Positions 55,801-64,000 of a DNA stretch of 64,000 bases are shown piece by piece (positions within the stretch are counted from its first letter, which is position 1; every line of letters begins with the position of its first letter). The notes beneath the pieces were generated by a model. That model did not search any database. It saw nothing but the letters and a program-made list of their open reading frames with translations, and was not told where the DNA came from. The stretch spans positions 385,442,456 through 385,506,455 of the forward strand of contig NC_077228.1 of the NCBI RefSeq assembly GCF_027887165.1. Direction: 5' to 3'. Source of the DNA: Monodelphis domestica (taxonomy: Eukaryota > Chordata > Mammalia > Didelphimorphia > Didelphidae). The translations under genes were made by a program, and so were the position numbers.

Positions 55801-57050
55801 TAGGAACTAATTAGTTCTCTTTTTAAACTATTTGATGACATTTTGATAGGCAGTTTTTTGGGAAAGCCACAGAAGTGTCATAATGCTCTCAAGGCTAGTG
55901 ATTTTACTGGTCAAGAGTCCTGAGACAGTAGAGTGTGCTTTACACTTCATTGGTAAAGCAGAAAAAAGAATATGACAGAAATCTAAATTATAGTTTTAGC
56001 TCTGCTGCTAATTATGATTTGACTACAGACAAGTTCAACTTCCTTATCAATAAGATAAGGGGTAGAAAGGCAGGTGGTATTATGGAAGAAATAATGGGCC
56101 TGGACTCAGAATCTGGGTTCAAGTACCATCTCAAACACTTTACCAGCTATGTTACAGGGATCAAATGTCTACAAATACGTAAAGTGCTTTGTAAAATTTA
56201 AAGTGATTTTTTTTCCTGGGCATCAGTTTCCTCATCTGTAAAATGTGGGTAATGATACTTGTGCTTCTCACAGAACTGTAGTTAATAAAACACTACAAAG
56301 TATTCTAAAGGTAACTGAAAGGTTCTAAAAGTCTTTAATTATACCAATACACTAGATAAATTCTTTTTTAAAAAAACCTTTACCCACTGTCTTAGAATCT
56401 GTATTAAGTACTGGTTCTGAGGCAGAAGAACAGTACAGGCTAGGCAATGGGCATTAAATGACCTGCCCAGGGCCTCAGAGGTAGGAAGTATTGGAATCCA
56501 GCTTTGAATCCAGGACCTCCATCTCCATGCTTGGCTCTCAATCCACTTATCCATCTAGTTGCCTTTCCAATAAATTCTTATTAAGAGGAGAAAATAAGGA
56601 TCAAAAGAGAACAGGTCAGAAGAAATTCCCTACTAAAACATGGGTAGGTATTCAAAGGTTAAAAAGCAGAGGCTTTACCATTCTTTTTCTTTAAAATCTT
56701 TATCAAACTTCTTACCCTTAGTTATCAATAAATTCAGAAAAGTATGGGTTGGAGTTTGAGTAAACATCAATAATAAAACTCACAAGAATAATCCCATTGT
56801 GTTACATAAAAACTGATGTGTAGATTTCAAGAAAAATGGTCTTCTACCTTATTCTAAAATAAATACCCTTCTTTCAGCTACTTACCAGTTTTGCCTTAAT
56901 GGTACCAGAGTCGACACTCTGGCCAGTTTTGGCATGCAGCTGAAGCTGAACAGAATGCAGTTGTAAAAGTTGATCGTGAACTTCTTTTTCTAATACCACT
57001 TTTTCAGCCTGGGTCTCTGTCAATTCAGATTTCAGATCCACCAACTGCGC
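40767..57050 (-). CDS. GOPC: GOPC, exons 2 to last (partial at 5' end)
   Basis: Golgi-associated PDZ and coiled-coil protein (PIST, CAL, FIG), a peripheral Golgi/TGN scaffold whose PDZ domain binds C-terminal peptides such as that of CFTR and directs cargo sorting. Coding parts, in minus-strand order: 57050-56886, 54561-54538, 50695-50520, 49358-49193, 47579-47484, 45173-45009, 41924-41744, 40885-40767. They join in frame to 363 residues plus stop: coiled coil 1, optional 8-residue insert, coiled coil 2, linker, PDZ over two exons, acidic tail. The roughly 96-residue N-terminal exon is missing from 57051-64000, so it lies further right and intron 1 is at least 6.9 kb. Human GOPC is 462 residues, matching the sum. 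The neighbour DCBLD1 converges, as in human. Confidence 0.95.
41744..41924 (-). CDS. GOPC: GOPC exon: last PDZ strand and acidic tail
   Basis: 181 nt, acceptor ATTTAG, donor GTAAAG. It finishes the PDZ fold ([16 protein letters not shown]), then a strongly acidic [12 protein letters not shown] stretch and [15 protein letters not shown]. The end ([17 protein letters not shown]) differs somewhat from the human text I recall. Confidence 0.94.
43480..44075 (+). mobile_element. Possible ERV 3' end: purine tract plus short LTR
   Basis: A purine tract AAAAGGGGGGC at about 43796-43806 is followed by TGTTAACC (about 43810), then TTGTATTAAACAACTG near 43972 as a weak poly-A region. This order fits internal sequence, polypurine tract, LTR. 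No coding remnant or target duplication was identified. Confidence 0.3.
45007..45008 (-). promoter_or_regulatory. Non-canonical GC splice donor in GOPC
   Basis: The intron after the PDZ exon starts with GC in a consensus CAG|GCAAGT context. No GT near the frame-correct boundary would give the expected ILSQQ|RGEIEFE join. The acceptor at 41925-41926 is a normal AG. GC-AG introns are about one percent of mammalian introns and often show this otherwise perfect donor. Confidence 0.85.
45009..45173 (-). CDS. GOPC: GOPC exon: main body of PDZ domain
   Basis: 165 nt (55 codons), acceptor GGTAG. It encodes [20 protein letters not shown], then [20 protein letters not shown] with the helix containing HKEAV, and ILSQQ. 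The His opening helix alpha-B is the class I PDZ signature, binding S/T-x-hydrophobic C-termini. The donor reads CAG|GCAAGT, a GC-AG intron. Confidence 0.95.
45174..46614. other. GOPC intron: no recognised repeat or gene
   Basis: Very AT-rich sequence; nothing stood out apart from short A-rich runs. Confidence 0.4.
46615..46845 (-). mobile_element. Marsupial tRNA-derived SINE, antisense (second type)
   Basis: TCTGACACTTTTTGATGCCATTTG, TTCTTGCCAAAGCCACTGAAGTGG, GTGACTTGCCCAGAGTCACACAGCTGG and TACTGTACCACCACCTGGTTGCCC in antisense order. Confidence 0.85.
47484..47579 (-). CDS. GOPC: GOPC exon: start of PDZ domain
   Basis: 96 nt (32 codons), acceptor ACTAG, donor GTAAGA. It encodes [20 protein letters not shown] and then [16 protein letters not shown] is the PDZ carboxylate-binding loop that holds the cargo C-terminus. 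Confidence 0.95.
48422..48466 (+). mobile_element. 45-bp tailless SINE head with target-site duplication
   Basis: AGGGGCATCTAGGTGGCACA onward, ending AGGCCTAGGGC, is only the tRNA-like 5' head (with A-box TGGCACAATGG). It is flanked by identical 14-bp copies CAAAATACTCACAT at 48408-48421 and 48467-48480. There is no SINE body and no poly-A tail. Confidence 0.85.
48481..49192. other. GOPC intron stretch, nothing recognised
   Basis: AT-rich unique-looking DNA up to the donor of the linker exon. Confidence 0.35.
49193..49358 (-). CDS. GOPC: GOPC exon: linker after coiled coil
   Basis: 166 nt, acceptor AATAAAG, donor GTATGT. It completes the Arg codon and encodes [20 protein letters not shown] through [20 protein letters not shown] to PPGH. 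It is basic and His-rich. Near-identity to human is apparent from memory. Confidence 0.94.
49610..50010 (-). repeat. L2-clade LINE fragment, antisense
   Basis: GGCTTTGAAGACTGGGTAAGATTTAGATGGCAGAAG through AAACCTTGAATTGCATGATGAAGAAGAATTTGAAC is the usual antisense order of an old LINE of the L2/CR1 group. Confidence 0.45.
50520..50695 (-). CDS. GOPC: GOPC exon: second coiled coil
   Basis: 176 nt, acceptor ..GTTAG, donor GTGGGT. It begins [16 protein letters not shown] and continues through the heptad-rich [15 protein letters not shown] to KELAG, ending two bases into an Arg codon. This long leucine-zipper-like helix is the GOPC coiled coil implicated in dimerisation and partner binding. The donor lacks the usual A at +3 but is otherwise sound. 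Confidence 0.95.
50750..52020. other. GOPC intron, mostly unrecognised
   Basis: AT-rich, no clear element until an L1 ORF1-like patch starts at about 52020. Confidence 0.35.
52020..52460 (+). repeat. L1 ORF1-3'/linker fragment
   Basis: Reads ..AACTTACTCAGCAAAATGG, GATGAAAAGACCAGAACTG and AGAGAAACATAAAAAGG, paralleling the ORF1 C-terminal and linker text of the L1 at 23800-24300. Decayed. Confidence 0.4.
52475..52725 (-). repeat. CORE-SINE/MIR-type element, antisense
   Basis: TACCTACTATGTGCTCAACAC, CCTTATCTCATTTGATTCTCACAACAACCCTGAGAGGTAG, GGACTTGCCCAGGATCATACAGCTAGG and TACTAAGCCACCTAGTTGCTCC. Almost complete. Confidence 0.75.
52800..53330 (+). repeat. L2 3' region, split by a SINE
   Basis: Left part TTCCTTCAAGACCCACTGG.. 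to about 53055, right part CATGTCTCTTGTAGGCAGGAAC at 53269-53290; together an L2 3' end in sense order with the SINE at 53056-53236 between. Confidence 0.5.
53056..53236 (-). mobile_element. Marsupial tRNA-derived SINE, antisense
   Basis: TTACTTTCCATCTTAGTAACAACTCTAAGACAGAAGGGCAAAG, CAAAGTCACATAGCTAGGAAGTGTC and CTGCTCCATCTGGCTGCCCC. Confidence 0.8.
53330..54537. other. GOPC intron before the microexon, nothing recognised
   Basis: AT-rich DNA without clear repeats; an open frame at 54058-54336 has no family resemblance I can name. Confidence 0.35.
54538..54561 (-). CDS. GOPC: GOPC 24-nt microexon (8 residues)
   Basis: TCTGTCCCCTCTGTGGAAGAACTG encodes SVPSVEEL, flanked by AAG on the acceptor side and the strong donor GTAAGTA. 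Human GOPC isoforms differ by an 8-residue insert here (SGPSVEEL as I recall it; the long form is enriched in neurons as nPIST). The acceptor's pyrimidine tract is purine-interrupted (weak), as expected for an optional exon. Skipping it keeps frame. Confidence 0.9.
55035..55200 (+). repeat. MIR-like fragment
   Basis: GCATTTTAAAGATGAGGAAATAGCCCGAGGTCAGAGATATTAG is the antisense-like 'gatgaggaaactgaggcc' landmark with decayed surroundings; orientation uncertain. Confidence 0.45.
56065..56330 (+). repeat. MIR/CORE-SINE-like element
   Basis: GGTATTATGGAAGAAATAATGGGCCTGGACTCAGAATCTGGGTTC, then TCAGTTTCCTCATCTGTAAAATGTGGGTAATGATA, in sense order. Confidence 0.65.
56370..56568 (-). mobile_element. 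Marsupial tRNA-derived SINE, antisense
   Basis: CTTTACCCACTGTCTTAGAATCTGTATTAAGTACTGG, GACCTGCCCAGGGCCTCAGAGG and CATCTAGTTGCC. In the intron just 300 bp downstream of the first coiled-coil exon. Confidence 0.8.
56886..57050 (-). CDS. GOPC: GOPC exon: first coiled coil
   Basis: 165 nt, exactly 55 codons, acceptor TTTTAAAG and donor GTAAGT. It runs from [12 protein letters not shown] to SGTIKAKL with a Leu/Val heptad pattern. It closely matches what I recall of the human GOPC coiled coil that targets Golgi partners. No stop codon and no frameshift. Confidence 0.95.
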
Positions 57051-57617
57051 CTTTAAAATATAACAGGACATTCACCATTCTAATAAAGTACATTTCTGAG
57101 CACCTGAATGGTACTCTTCATTGTGACACTGTACAAAAATCATTTGTGTACCATCCAAACTATATTATACTGACACAGAACATAATAGTCACTCTTCTAA
57201 ACAATCACATGAGAATGCCACCTGTATTTCAAAGATATACTTAAGACAATAGAAGACAATTAAGAATCTATTGGGAGAAAATTTGACATCTATCTTAGTT
57301 CAAACATTCTTCCAATCATTAAAAGACAATACTGTCTATAACCCACTGTCAGTTATTAATATTTTATTTTTGTTGTTATTTTTTGGTGGCAAAGGAGCTA
57401 TGACTAACAATATTTTTTAATGTTATGTAATCAATAAAACAGCACATATATACTTTGTGCCAATAATGTCTGCATACACAAATACAAAAATTAGAATGTG
57501 CTTAATACTGAGGTTATATTCTCCTGAGGGAAATAAGAAAAACAGAGAAGATTCCTACTCTTAGCTCCTCAGTATTTTCAGTGACTGTGCCTAGAGGTGT
57601 TCACACATTTCCTAGGA

Positions 57618-57923
57618 TAGTGATGGAGAACCTTTCAGAACCTTTTTAGACACTGTGCCTTGCCATGCCCTGCCCCTCTCCCCCCAAGAGATTGAATGTG
57701 CCCCCACCCCCACCCCAAGCAGGAGTGGGAGAAAGGGAAGGAGTTTCCTATGCACTCCACTGGGGGGAAAAAGGGGTCATTGGAAGAGAGGAGGAAGGGA
57801 ACAAACAGCTCCACCAGTGTCCCTGCCTTTCTAGTAAATAACTTTAGTGGGTGACGGTGTGCATGCCCACAGAGATTTCTGTGTTCCATCTTTGACACGT
57901 GTGCCATAGGTTTGCCATCAGAG
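57618..57923. mobile_element. hAT-type MITE (306 bp)
   Basis: Ends TAGTGATGGAGAACCT and AGGTTTGCCATCAGAG are inverted copies of a CAGTGATGGCGAACCT-type terminus. Flanks TCCTAGGA (57610-57617) and CTCTAGGA (57924-57931) match at 6 of 8 bases, as for a hAT 8-bp duplication. No transposase. The interior is C-rich. Confidence 0.75.
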
Positions 57924-58031
57924 CTCTAGGAGAAAGGAGTAGGAACTTGGGAATCACCCTTGGCCTCAAAGCTGACTTTGATTTTGGCTCAGGACGTACC
58001 ATTTTGACCCTGAATTGCCTGGGGAAAGGGA

Positions 58032-58189
58032 GCAAGAGACTGACAATTTGGTCTGGTCCCAAGTCCTATGTCCTAGCCCTCTAGCATTTAGGCAGCTAAG
58101 GAAGCCTGAGCCTTTCAACATCTCTCAGGGCTATTCACCTGCCTCTGGAGGAAGGAACAAAAGGATGGAGAGGTAGGGGGTTCTGCCTG
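58032..58189 (+). repeat. 158-bp direct repeat, copy 1
   Basis: From GCAAGAGACTGACAATTTGG to GGGGGTTCTGCCTG; differs from copy 2 (58783-58940) only at one A/G. Confidence 0.95.
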
Positions 58190-58782
58190 TGGAAAGGAAA
58201 CAAGACTGACAGTTTGTGGGGGAAGGGGCCAATTGGGAGTGGCAGTTGGGTCTTGTGACTAGCACTTCCTTCCTGCCGAGTGGATCTTGCTGCTGGTGTT
58301 GGAGGAAAGAGGAGCTTGTTCAGCCTGTCTGGAGTGGCATGCTCTTCTTGGTTCAGCCCGAAGATTCAGGCCCATTCATCTCTGAAGGTCAGACCTTGTT
58401 GCTTTCTGTGTACTGCTAAGATTCTGAATTAGAACAACAAGAGTAGATGGGAGTGGGACAAACTCTCCACCAGCCTCTGGGGCTTGGCCTCAGGTCTGAA
58501 GCTGAGAAAAAACTCCAATCCCGACTAGTTATTAAACTTTATATTATTTGAATTTGCAGTCAGATAAGTGGACTATCTTTTCTGGTCATAGAGGGCTGAA
58601 CTTCAGTTCAGTCAGTCCAAGACAAAGAGGCCTTATCGGACTCCTGCTGCTTCCTCTCAGCAGGGGGCATCTCCCTCCCTTGCCTCACCAAGCAATATAC
58701 TCTCTCTCCCCTTAACTCCTCCATACCTCATACAAACCTCTCATTTATCCCCCATTTTTCCAATCCCATTTCCTTTCTCAAT

Positions 58783-58940
58783 GCAAGAGACTGACAATTT
58801 GGTCTGGTCCCAAGTCCTATGTCCTAGCCCTCTAGCATTTAGGCAGCTAAGGAAGCCTGAGCCTTTCAACATCTCTCAGGGCTATTCACCTGCCTCTGGA
58901 GGAAGGAACAAAAGGATGGGGAGGTAGGGGGTTCTGCCTG
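58783..58940 (+). repeat. 158-bp direct repeat, copy 2
   Basis: 157 of 158 bases identical to copy 1, start-to-start distance 751 bp. Confidence 0.95.
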
Positions 58941-59884
58941 GTCATGGGCCTCTCCCCAAGTTCTTCACATGCCCCAGAGAAAGGGAATAAAAACTATGGG
59001 CCTATACCTAAACTTAAACCTTGGTCCTCTTGTCTTTTTTGGTTCTGAAGGCAATAGAACTTGGCCTCTAAAGGCCCTTTCACTCTGGGCTCACCATCTG
59101 TCCCTAGGGGAAGGCAATATAAGCCTGGAAGCTTATATCCTGATCTTGGCCCCTGGGCAATTGGCTTTCTGGTCCTAAAGGGCTGAAGGAGGCTGAGCTT
59201 AGTAGTAGATATCTCCTTTGGCTCAGGATGGATCTGCTTTTCTATCACTGAGAGTTTTTTCTGGGTCCTAAATCTTAGGCTAGTTGAAGGAAACTTGGTT
59301 CCTAACTCTACTGCTCTCACCTTGTGTTTCTTCCATCAAGTTATGGTGTTTCATAGGTTCAGCACACCTATCCCTGGGAAGCAACCCTGAGCTCCCTTAT
59401 TTCCTATCACTTGGAGCTGGAGGGCAAAGACAGAGGTATCTGTTCACCTTCTCCAGATCTCTAGTTTAAAAGTAGGAATCAAAGAAGGTAGTAATGTCCA
59501 GAAGGGCTGCCAAGTGGTTGGGATACTCTTTTGGTCAAAAATAAGTGTTTGGAACTGGGCTATCTGACAGGTAGAGAGAAGTTAGGGTCATGAAAGGGAG
59601 AGTGAGAATACAGGTTCTGCTGGATAATGGGAAACAAATCATGGTGAATGGGCCCTTCCTTAGGTTTTCAACCTGACCCTAAGGAAGAAAAGGGAACAGA
59701 AGCCTGAGGACTCACCCCTTGTCCTTGATCTTGACCTTGGCCTTTCTGATATAGGGAGCTAGGAGTAGGGAGTAAAGATCTCTTGCTGTGCATGGACCAG
59801 GGTGAAGAACATTCCTTGATAGATGGATTTTCTTTTTGCCATTAGTCTATCTCAAGCACTCTTTCCCCCAACCCAGGACAAAAT

Positions 59885-60045
59885 CATTTTTTTTTTTACA
59901 GATGAGAAAATTGAGGCCCATAAAAGTTAAATGATTTACCCAATAGCAAATCACTAGCTAGCTAGTTAGTTGCAGAATTTGGACTGAATCCATGTATCCC
60001 AATTCCTAGGCCACTGCTCTTTCCATTGTATCACACTGGATGATG
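59885..60045 (-). repeat. MIR-like fragment, antisense
   Basis: TTTTACAGATGAGAAAATTGAGGCCCATAAAAGTTAAATGATTTACCC, then CACTGCTCTTTCCATTGTATCACAC. Confidence 0.7.
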
Positions 60046-61134
60046 ATCTCTAAATTCCTTTTCATCTATAATATGATTCTAATTCAATTCTAATTCCTAG
60101 GAGAAAAAAAAAGTTTACATTTTCTGAATCAATATAGGCTATTTCTATTTTCAAAGCATTAAAAATTAATTATTAGATATTTTATATTTTATTACAAAGC
60201 TCATTCCATTATTCAAGGTGAAGAATTAAACCAAAATGCAACTATCTAAAAAAATTTTAAAACCTCACTAGCCAAACAAAAAGTTTTCCAGTTTTCTTTT
60301 ATTTGCTTTGGACTCCATATAACTTTAGCCAAAATAGAAATTCTTTTCACAATTATAAAAATCAGATAAATTAATGATGCAAGAGTATTTTTAATTTTAA
60401 ATACTACCATACTTGCTTTAACTGAAATAAGAATGAATTGATGTTAGATGTGAAGAAATTTATTACTCCTACAGAAAGACTTGCAAGCAGATGCAAGGAA
60501 TGGAAGCTTAAAGATCTGTTCATCAAGAAGATTCCAAAGAAGAATGAGGCCAGGAAGAAGGCAATTTGAATAAACTAGCAGTGGGAAACTGATTTCTCAC
60601 TTCTTCCTTGGTGAACTCTGAGGAAGGAGCTGGCAGAGACTTACTCTGAATTTCTGGTTATTGGTTTCACCTTGAAAGATTTGGGCACAGTTCTGAAGAT
60701 CTTTTCAAGCTATTAACAATATCCCCTTAAAGCCAATTCAACCTTACTTCTTTATATTGAATTTTATAGTAGATTAGGGAAATCCTAAATTCCCTCTACC
60801 CTATCTTAATTCCCTATCTTTCTTTCTTATTTGCAGTATTATAGAGTGAAATTAGTCTACTGGAAGCTGCTATTAACTTACCAACTCTGAATAACTGTTG
60901 AAATTAACTGAAGGAAGCAGGAAGTGAGTGGGAGGAGGAGGAGTGAGAATTTCAATCTCTCCTATAACCTTATTTCCCAGTGTGACTGTTCCAGCCCTTC
61001 TCTTTACCTTAACTATACTAGTAAAGGAGCCTCTAATACATAGAGGCCTCAGTATATCAGAAATAACAACTGATTTCAAAAGAAACAGAATGCTATAAGA
61101 ATGAAGTTCTTAAGTACAGCCTACATTAAGTACA
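60046..61134. other. GOPC intron 1 stretch, unassigned
   Basis: AT-rich. The part from about 60470 to 61080 has a different texture and could be a decayed LTR on the minus strand, but I found no ends. Confidence 0.3.
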
Positions 61135-61215
61135 TGTAATTCTTGTGCAGTCACATCTGACTCTTCATAACTACATTTGGGATTTTCTTGGCAAAGATAC
61201 TGGAACGGTTTGTAG
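61135..61215 (-). repeat. SINE fragment, antisense (second type)
   Basis: CACATCTGACTCTTCATAACTACATTTGGGATTTTCTTGGCAAAGATACTGGAACGG is the tail part of the SINE family seen at 19971; truncated where the ERV begins. Confidence 0.75.
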
Positions 61216-61219
61216 ACTT

Positions 61220-63028
61220 ACTTAAATTAGCTGTTTCTGTACAAATTAAAACAAAAGGTGGCCCACCTCCTTCCATTCCTCAGTATCCCCTACTGAAAGA
61301 AGCAATTGATGATCTTTGTCTCCAATGAATAATGTTTGGAAATGACCAAATACAATAATGTTTTTAAAAAAAGCAATTGAGAGAATTACCCCAGTAATAA
61401 ATTCACTAATTGATCAAGGAATAATTCCATGCAAATCTGAATATAATACGCCCATTGTACCTGTAAAAAAGCCAAAATTAGGCCCAGATGGAAAACCTGT
61501 CTATTGATTTGTACAGGATTTAAGGGCTACAAATAATCATGTCATTAAGAGACATCCTGTGGTTCCAAGCCCAGCAACAATTATCTCCTCTATTCCTAGT
61601 GCAACCACATATTTTACTGTAGTAGAACTCTGCTCAGCATTCTCAATGCCAATTCATGAAAATTCCAGGAATACATTTGCCTTCACCCAGAAAGGTCCTC
61701 AGTAGACATAGTCCCAGTTACCACAAAAGTTCATGGACAGTTCTACATTATTCTCACAAATTTTAAAACAGGATTTAGCAAATATTAAATTTCAAAATAG
61801 CAATTTGACACAATCTGTGGATGATTTGTCTTGAACTCACCAAATGCCACAATATGCCAAGAAGATAGCAAACATCTTTTAGAACTACATAAGGCTACTA
61901 GGTCTCAAAGACAAAGATTCAGTGGTGTCTCCCCAAAGTGGAATATTTAAGGTTCATTTTAACTGTGGTACCTGCTCCATTTCCCCTAAGCACATTGAAG
62001 ATATTAAAAAAATCGAGTGCCCACTCACTAAGAAACAGTTGAGGGCAATTTTAGGAGCAATAGGATTTTGTAGACAGTGGATCCCTTGCTGTAGGGAAAT
62101 CACTAAACCCTTTAGAGCTCTGACAAAAAAATCAGTCCCTGAACTGATAGAGGCAGAATACCTGTCAGCTCTTTCAAAATTAAAACAGACTATCCTGTCT
62201 GCCTCGGCTCTAGGCATCTGACTGCAAAAAGCCTATTTCTTTATATGTACATGAACAGAGAAGGGGAGCTTCAGGTGTTTTAATTCAAACTTTAGGACCT
62301 GTTCAACATCCAGTTGCTTAGTATTTGGTCCAGCTGGACCCAGCAGCTTCAGGAGCACCACCATGTCTTAGAGTTATAGCTGCCAAACCTTTATTAGTAA
62401 CTAAATCTACTGATCTAATATTGGGATGACCATTAATCATAATGTGCCCACATGAAGTTGAAGCATTGTTGCTAAGACATAGAACACAGGCATTTTCTGA
62501 TCAAAGACTCACAAGATACGAAGTAACCTTGTTAGGTAATGAAAATATTACCTTAAAACTCTGCACAGTGCTTAATCCTGCAACCTTGCTTCCTGATTTA
62601 CCAGTCTCAGGAGAACCATTACACAGTTGTGAATTTTTAGTGTTCATAGCTGAAAAGCTTCAAGATAATCTCCTGGACACTTCTTGGGACTACCCAGACT
62701 TAGTCTTATTCACTGATGGCTCTTCTTTCATAAGGGATGGTGTACACTACACTGGAGCTGCTGTAGTCACAGAATTTGCCACTGTGTGATCAGCTTCACT
62801 GCCCTCAAAAATAAGTGCTCAAGGTGAAGAACTGATAGCTCTAAAACATGCCCATATAATTGCCAAAGATCAGAGGGCAACAATTTATACAGATTCTAGA
62901 TATGCATTTGGAATATGTCATGCAGTGGGTATGCTACGGATCCAAAGGAATTTTTTAACTTCAGCTGGAAAATGTATAGCAAATGCAGAAATCATTAATA
63001 AAATCCTATCTGCTCTCCACCTGAAGCC
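61220..63028 (+). pseudogene. Class I (gammaretrovirus-like) ERV pol remnant
   Basis: Decayed pol from an old endogenous retrovirus, sense to the plus strand. Reverse-transcriptase landmarks lie at 61380-61900, including a mutated catalytic YxDD-like site near 61820. The connection region is at 61922-62221 and the RNase H domain at 62694-63025 (TDGSS at about 62713, TDSRYAF near 62888). Many stops, frameshifts and small deletions; no gag, protease, integrase or env. It runs opposite to GOPC, inside its first intron. Not functional. Confidence 0.8.
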
Positions 63029-63969
63029 TGTAAACCTTAAAATTTCTTAGACTTATAAATGTTGGAAATTTCACTATTGGGAAATTTCATACTTGAAAAA
63101 TTTCCTATTGATAGTGGGAACTCTATTGGAATGTGAACCCCATTGGCATGGGAGGTTCCTCCTCCTCCCTTCTTAAGATTACTTTAGGACAGAAACCTTT
63201 TGCTGAACAATGGAAAGGGCTTTGACCTATGCTTAAGCATAGAACAGGAATTTCTTTGAGTCATGATTGATTTTAGAATTGATACAATAGAGATACTTGG
63301 AATGACAGAACCAGGTCTTGGAAAATACAATTTCCACCCCACTCAGTCCTAACAGGATTTAGGAAGGGCTGCAGCAAAGGATCAAGATTTAATTATTTGA
63401 GAATATGACCTTCAACAGCCATGTGCAAAGCCACAGACCTCTGGGCGGTCCTGGGTTAAGCTAGAGCCACCATTGGCACAGGGAAGACATGGACAGTGAT
63501 TGGTAGATGTGAGAACTGAGGGGAGGGAACTTGGATGGTTTCCTTAAAGAGAGAGGGGTCTGAGGACTGAGGGGTGGTTGGTTGGAGAGGTTTTTGCTCT
63601 GAGAGGTGGTGCTTTGAGAAGTTTGCTCTGAAGGAAGCTGGAGGTGGAGGCCCCTGAGACTGTTTCTCCATTTTGGTCACGTGAGTGATAGGGACTGATC
63701 TCTTTTCTTTGCCTCAGCTATCTAAGGGCTTGGGCCTTTTGGCCCAGCCTAAACAGAAGGGGTATTTAAGCCCTATTCCCTTCTCTCCCCTTTCTTTCTC
63801 TCTCTCTCTCTCCTCTCTATATCTAATACCTTTCTTCCTCCTGTTTGTAATTAAACTCCATAAAAGGTTGACTGCTGACTTGAGTTTTCATTTAGGAATT
63901 ACATAGCTGAATTCCTTGGCGACTTTAAATTAATATATATCAGTCTTTTAAAGTGATTTCCTTGTCACA
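63029..63969 (+). mobile_element. 3' LTR of the ERV
   Basis: About 940 bp from a TG at 63029 to ..TGTCACA at 63969, directly after RNase H. A TATTTAA box lies at 63762-63768, a CT-rich stretch follows, and ATTAAA (63850-63855) is a likely poly-A signal; U5 then ends in CA. Exact ends are inferred and the right flank is too short to test a target duplication. Confidence 0.6.
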
Positions 63970-64000
63970 AGCCCTAGCTATAGTTCATTGCTCTGCCCAT

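Larger units (their letters stand above)
57930..59830. repeat. GC-rich, internally repetitive block in GOPC intron 1
   Basis: Clearly richer in G+C than its AT-rich surroundings. A loose motif recurs at about 57926, 58975, 59104 and 59676, roughly CCTAGGGGAAGGGAATAGAAGCCTG, then CCTTGG/CTTGGCCTC. It contains a near-identical 158-bp direct repeat. No exon or known family recognised; its short open frames look incidental. Confidence 0.5.

Noticed and set aside
57844..59469. Several 60-110-codon frames in the GC-rich block as GOPC exon 1 or a new gene
   Set aside because: None resembles the GOPC N-terminus, and high GC plus repetition explains the open frames.
57051..64000. Search for the missing first coding exon of GOPC
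   Set aside because: No frame with the expected roughly 96-residue N-terminal text or a CpG-island promoter was seen, so it lies beyond the window.

Overview
This is vertebrate nuclear DNA, almost certainly from a marsupial. It is AT-rich and intron-rich, and it carries tRNA-derived SINEs and L1 copies of the kinds I recognise from opossum, devil and wallaby genomes. The species call rests on family recognition by eye, not on a search. I saw no bacterial operons, CRISPR array, rRNA gene or intact tRNA gene.

Two protein-coding genes point towards each other, the same order as DCBLD1-GOPC on human 6q22. The plus strand (247-19470) holds the last seven coding exons and the 3' UTR of DCBLD1, a single-pass membrane receptor. 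The CUB and LCCL exons lie to the left, outside the window. The minus strand (57050 down to about 37685) holds eight coding exons and a long 3' UTR of GOPC (PIST/CAL/FIG), a Golgi PDZ and coiled-coil scaffold. Its first coding exon lies beyond base 64000. All exon joins keep frame and no stop interrupts either reading frame, so both genes look functional. GOPC keeps the optional 24-nt microexon (54538-54561) and has one GC-AG intron.

The roughly 18-kb gap between the two 3' ends is almost all transposon debris. Its centre is a four-level nest. A hAT-type DNA transposon (21714-30079) was split by one L1 (22126-30024, 13-bp target duplication), and that L1 was later cut by a SINE and by two or three LTR-like insertions. 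An L2-clade LINE, a Tigger-like remnant, more L1 pieces and SINEs fill the rest.

The introns hold more L1, SINE, MIR/L2 and hAT copies. Structures that stand out are: a roughly 500-bp inverted repeat with a tRNA-Met-like sequence in its loop (3574-4073); a near-perfect 50-bp-arm hairpin inside the DCBLD1 3' UTR (17645-17773); a 45-bp SINE head with a 14-bp target duplication but no tail (48422-48466); and a GC-rich, internally repetitive block with a 158-bp duplication at one mismatch (57930-59830). The right end (61220-63969) is a decayed class I endogenous retrovirus piece: pol up to RNase H, then directly an LTR. I found no convincing novel gene system; the interest lies in gene-structure details and nested-repeat archaeology.
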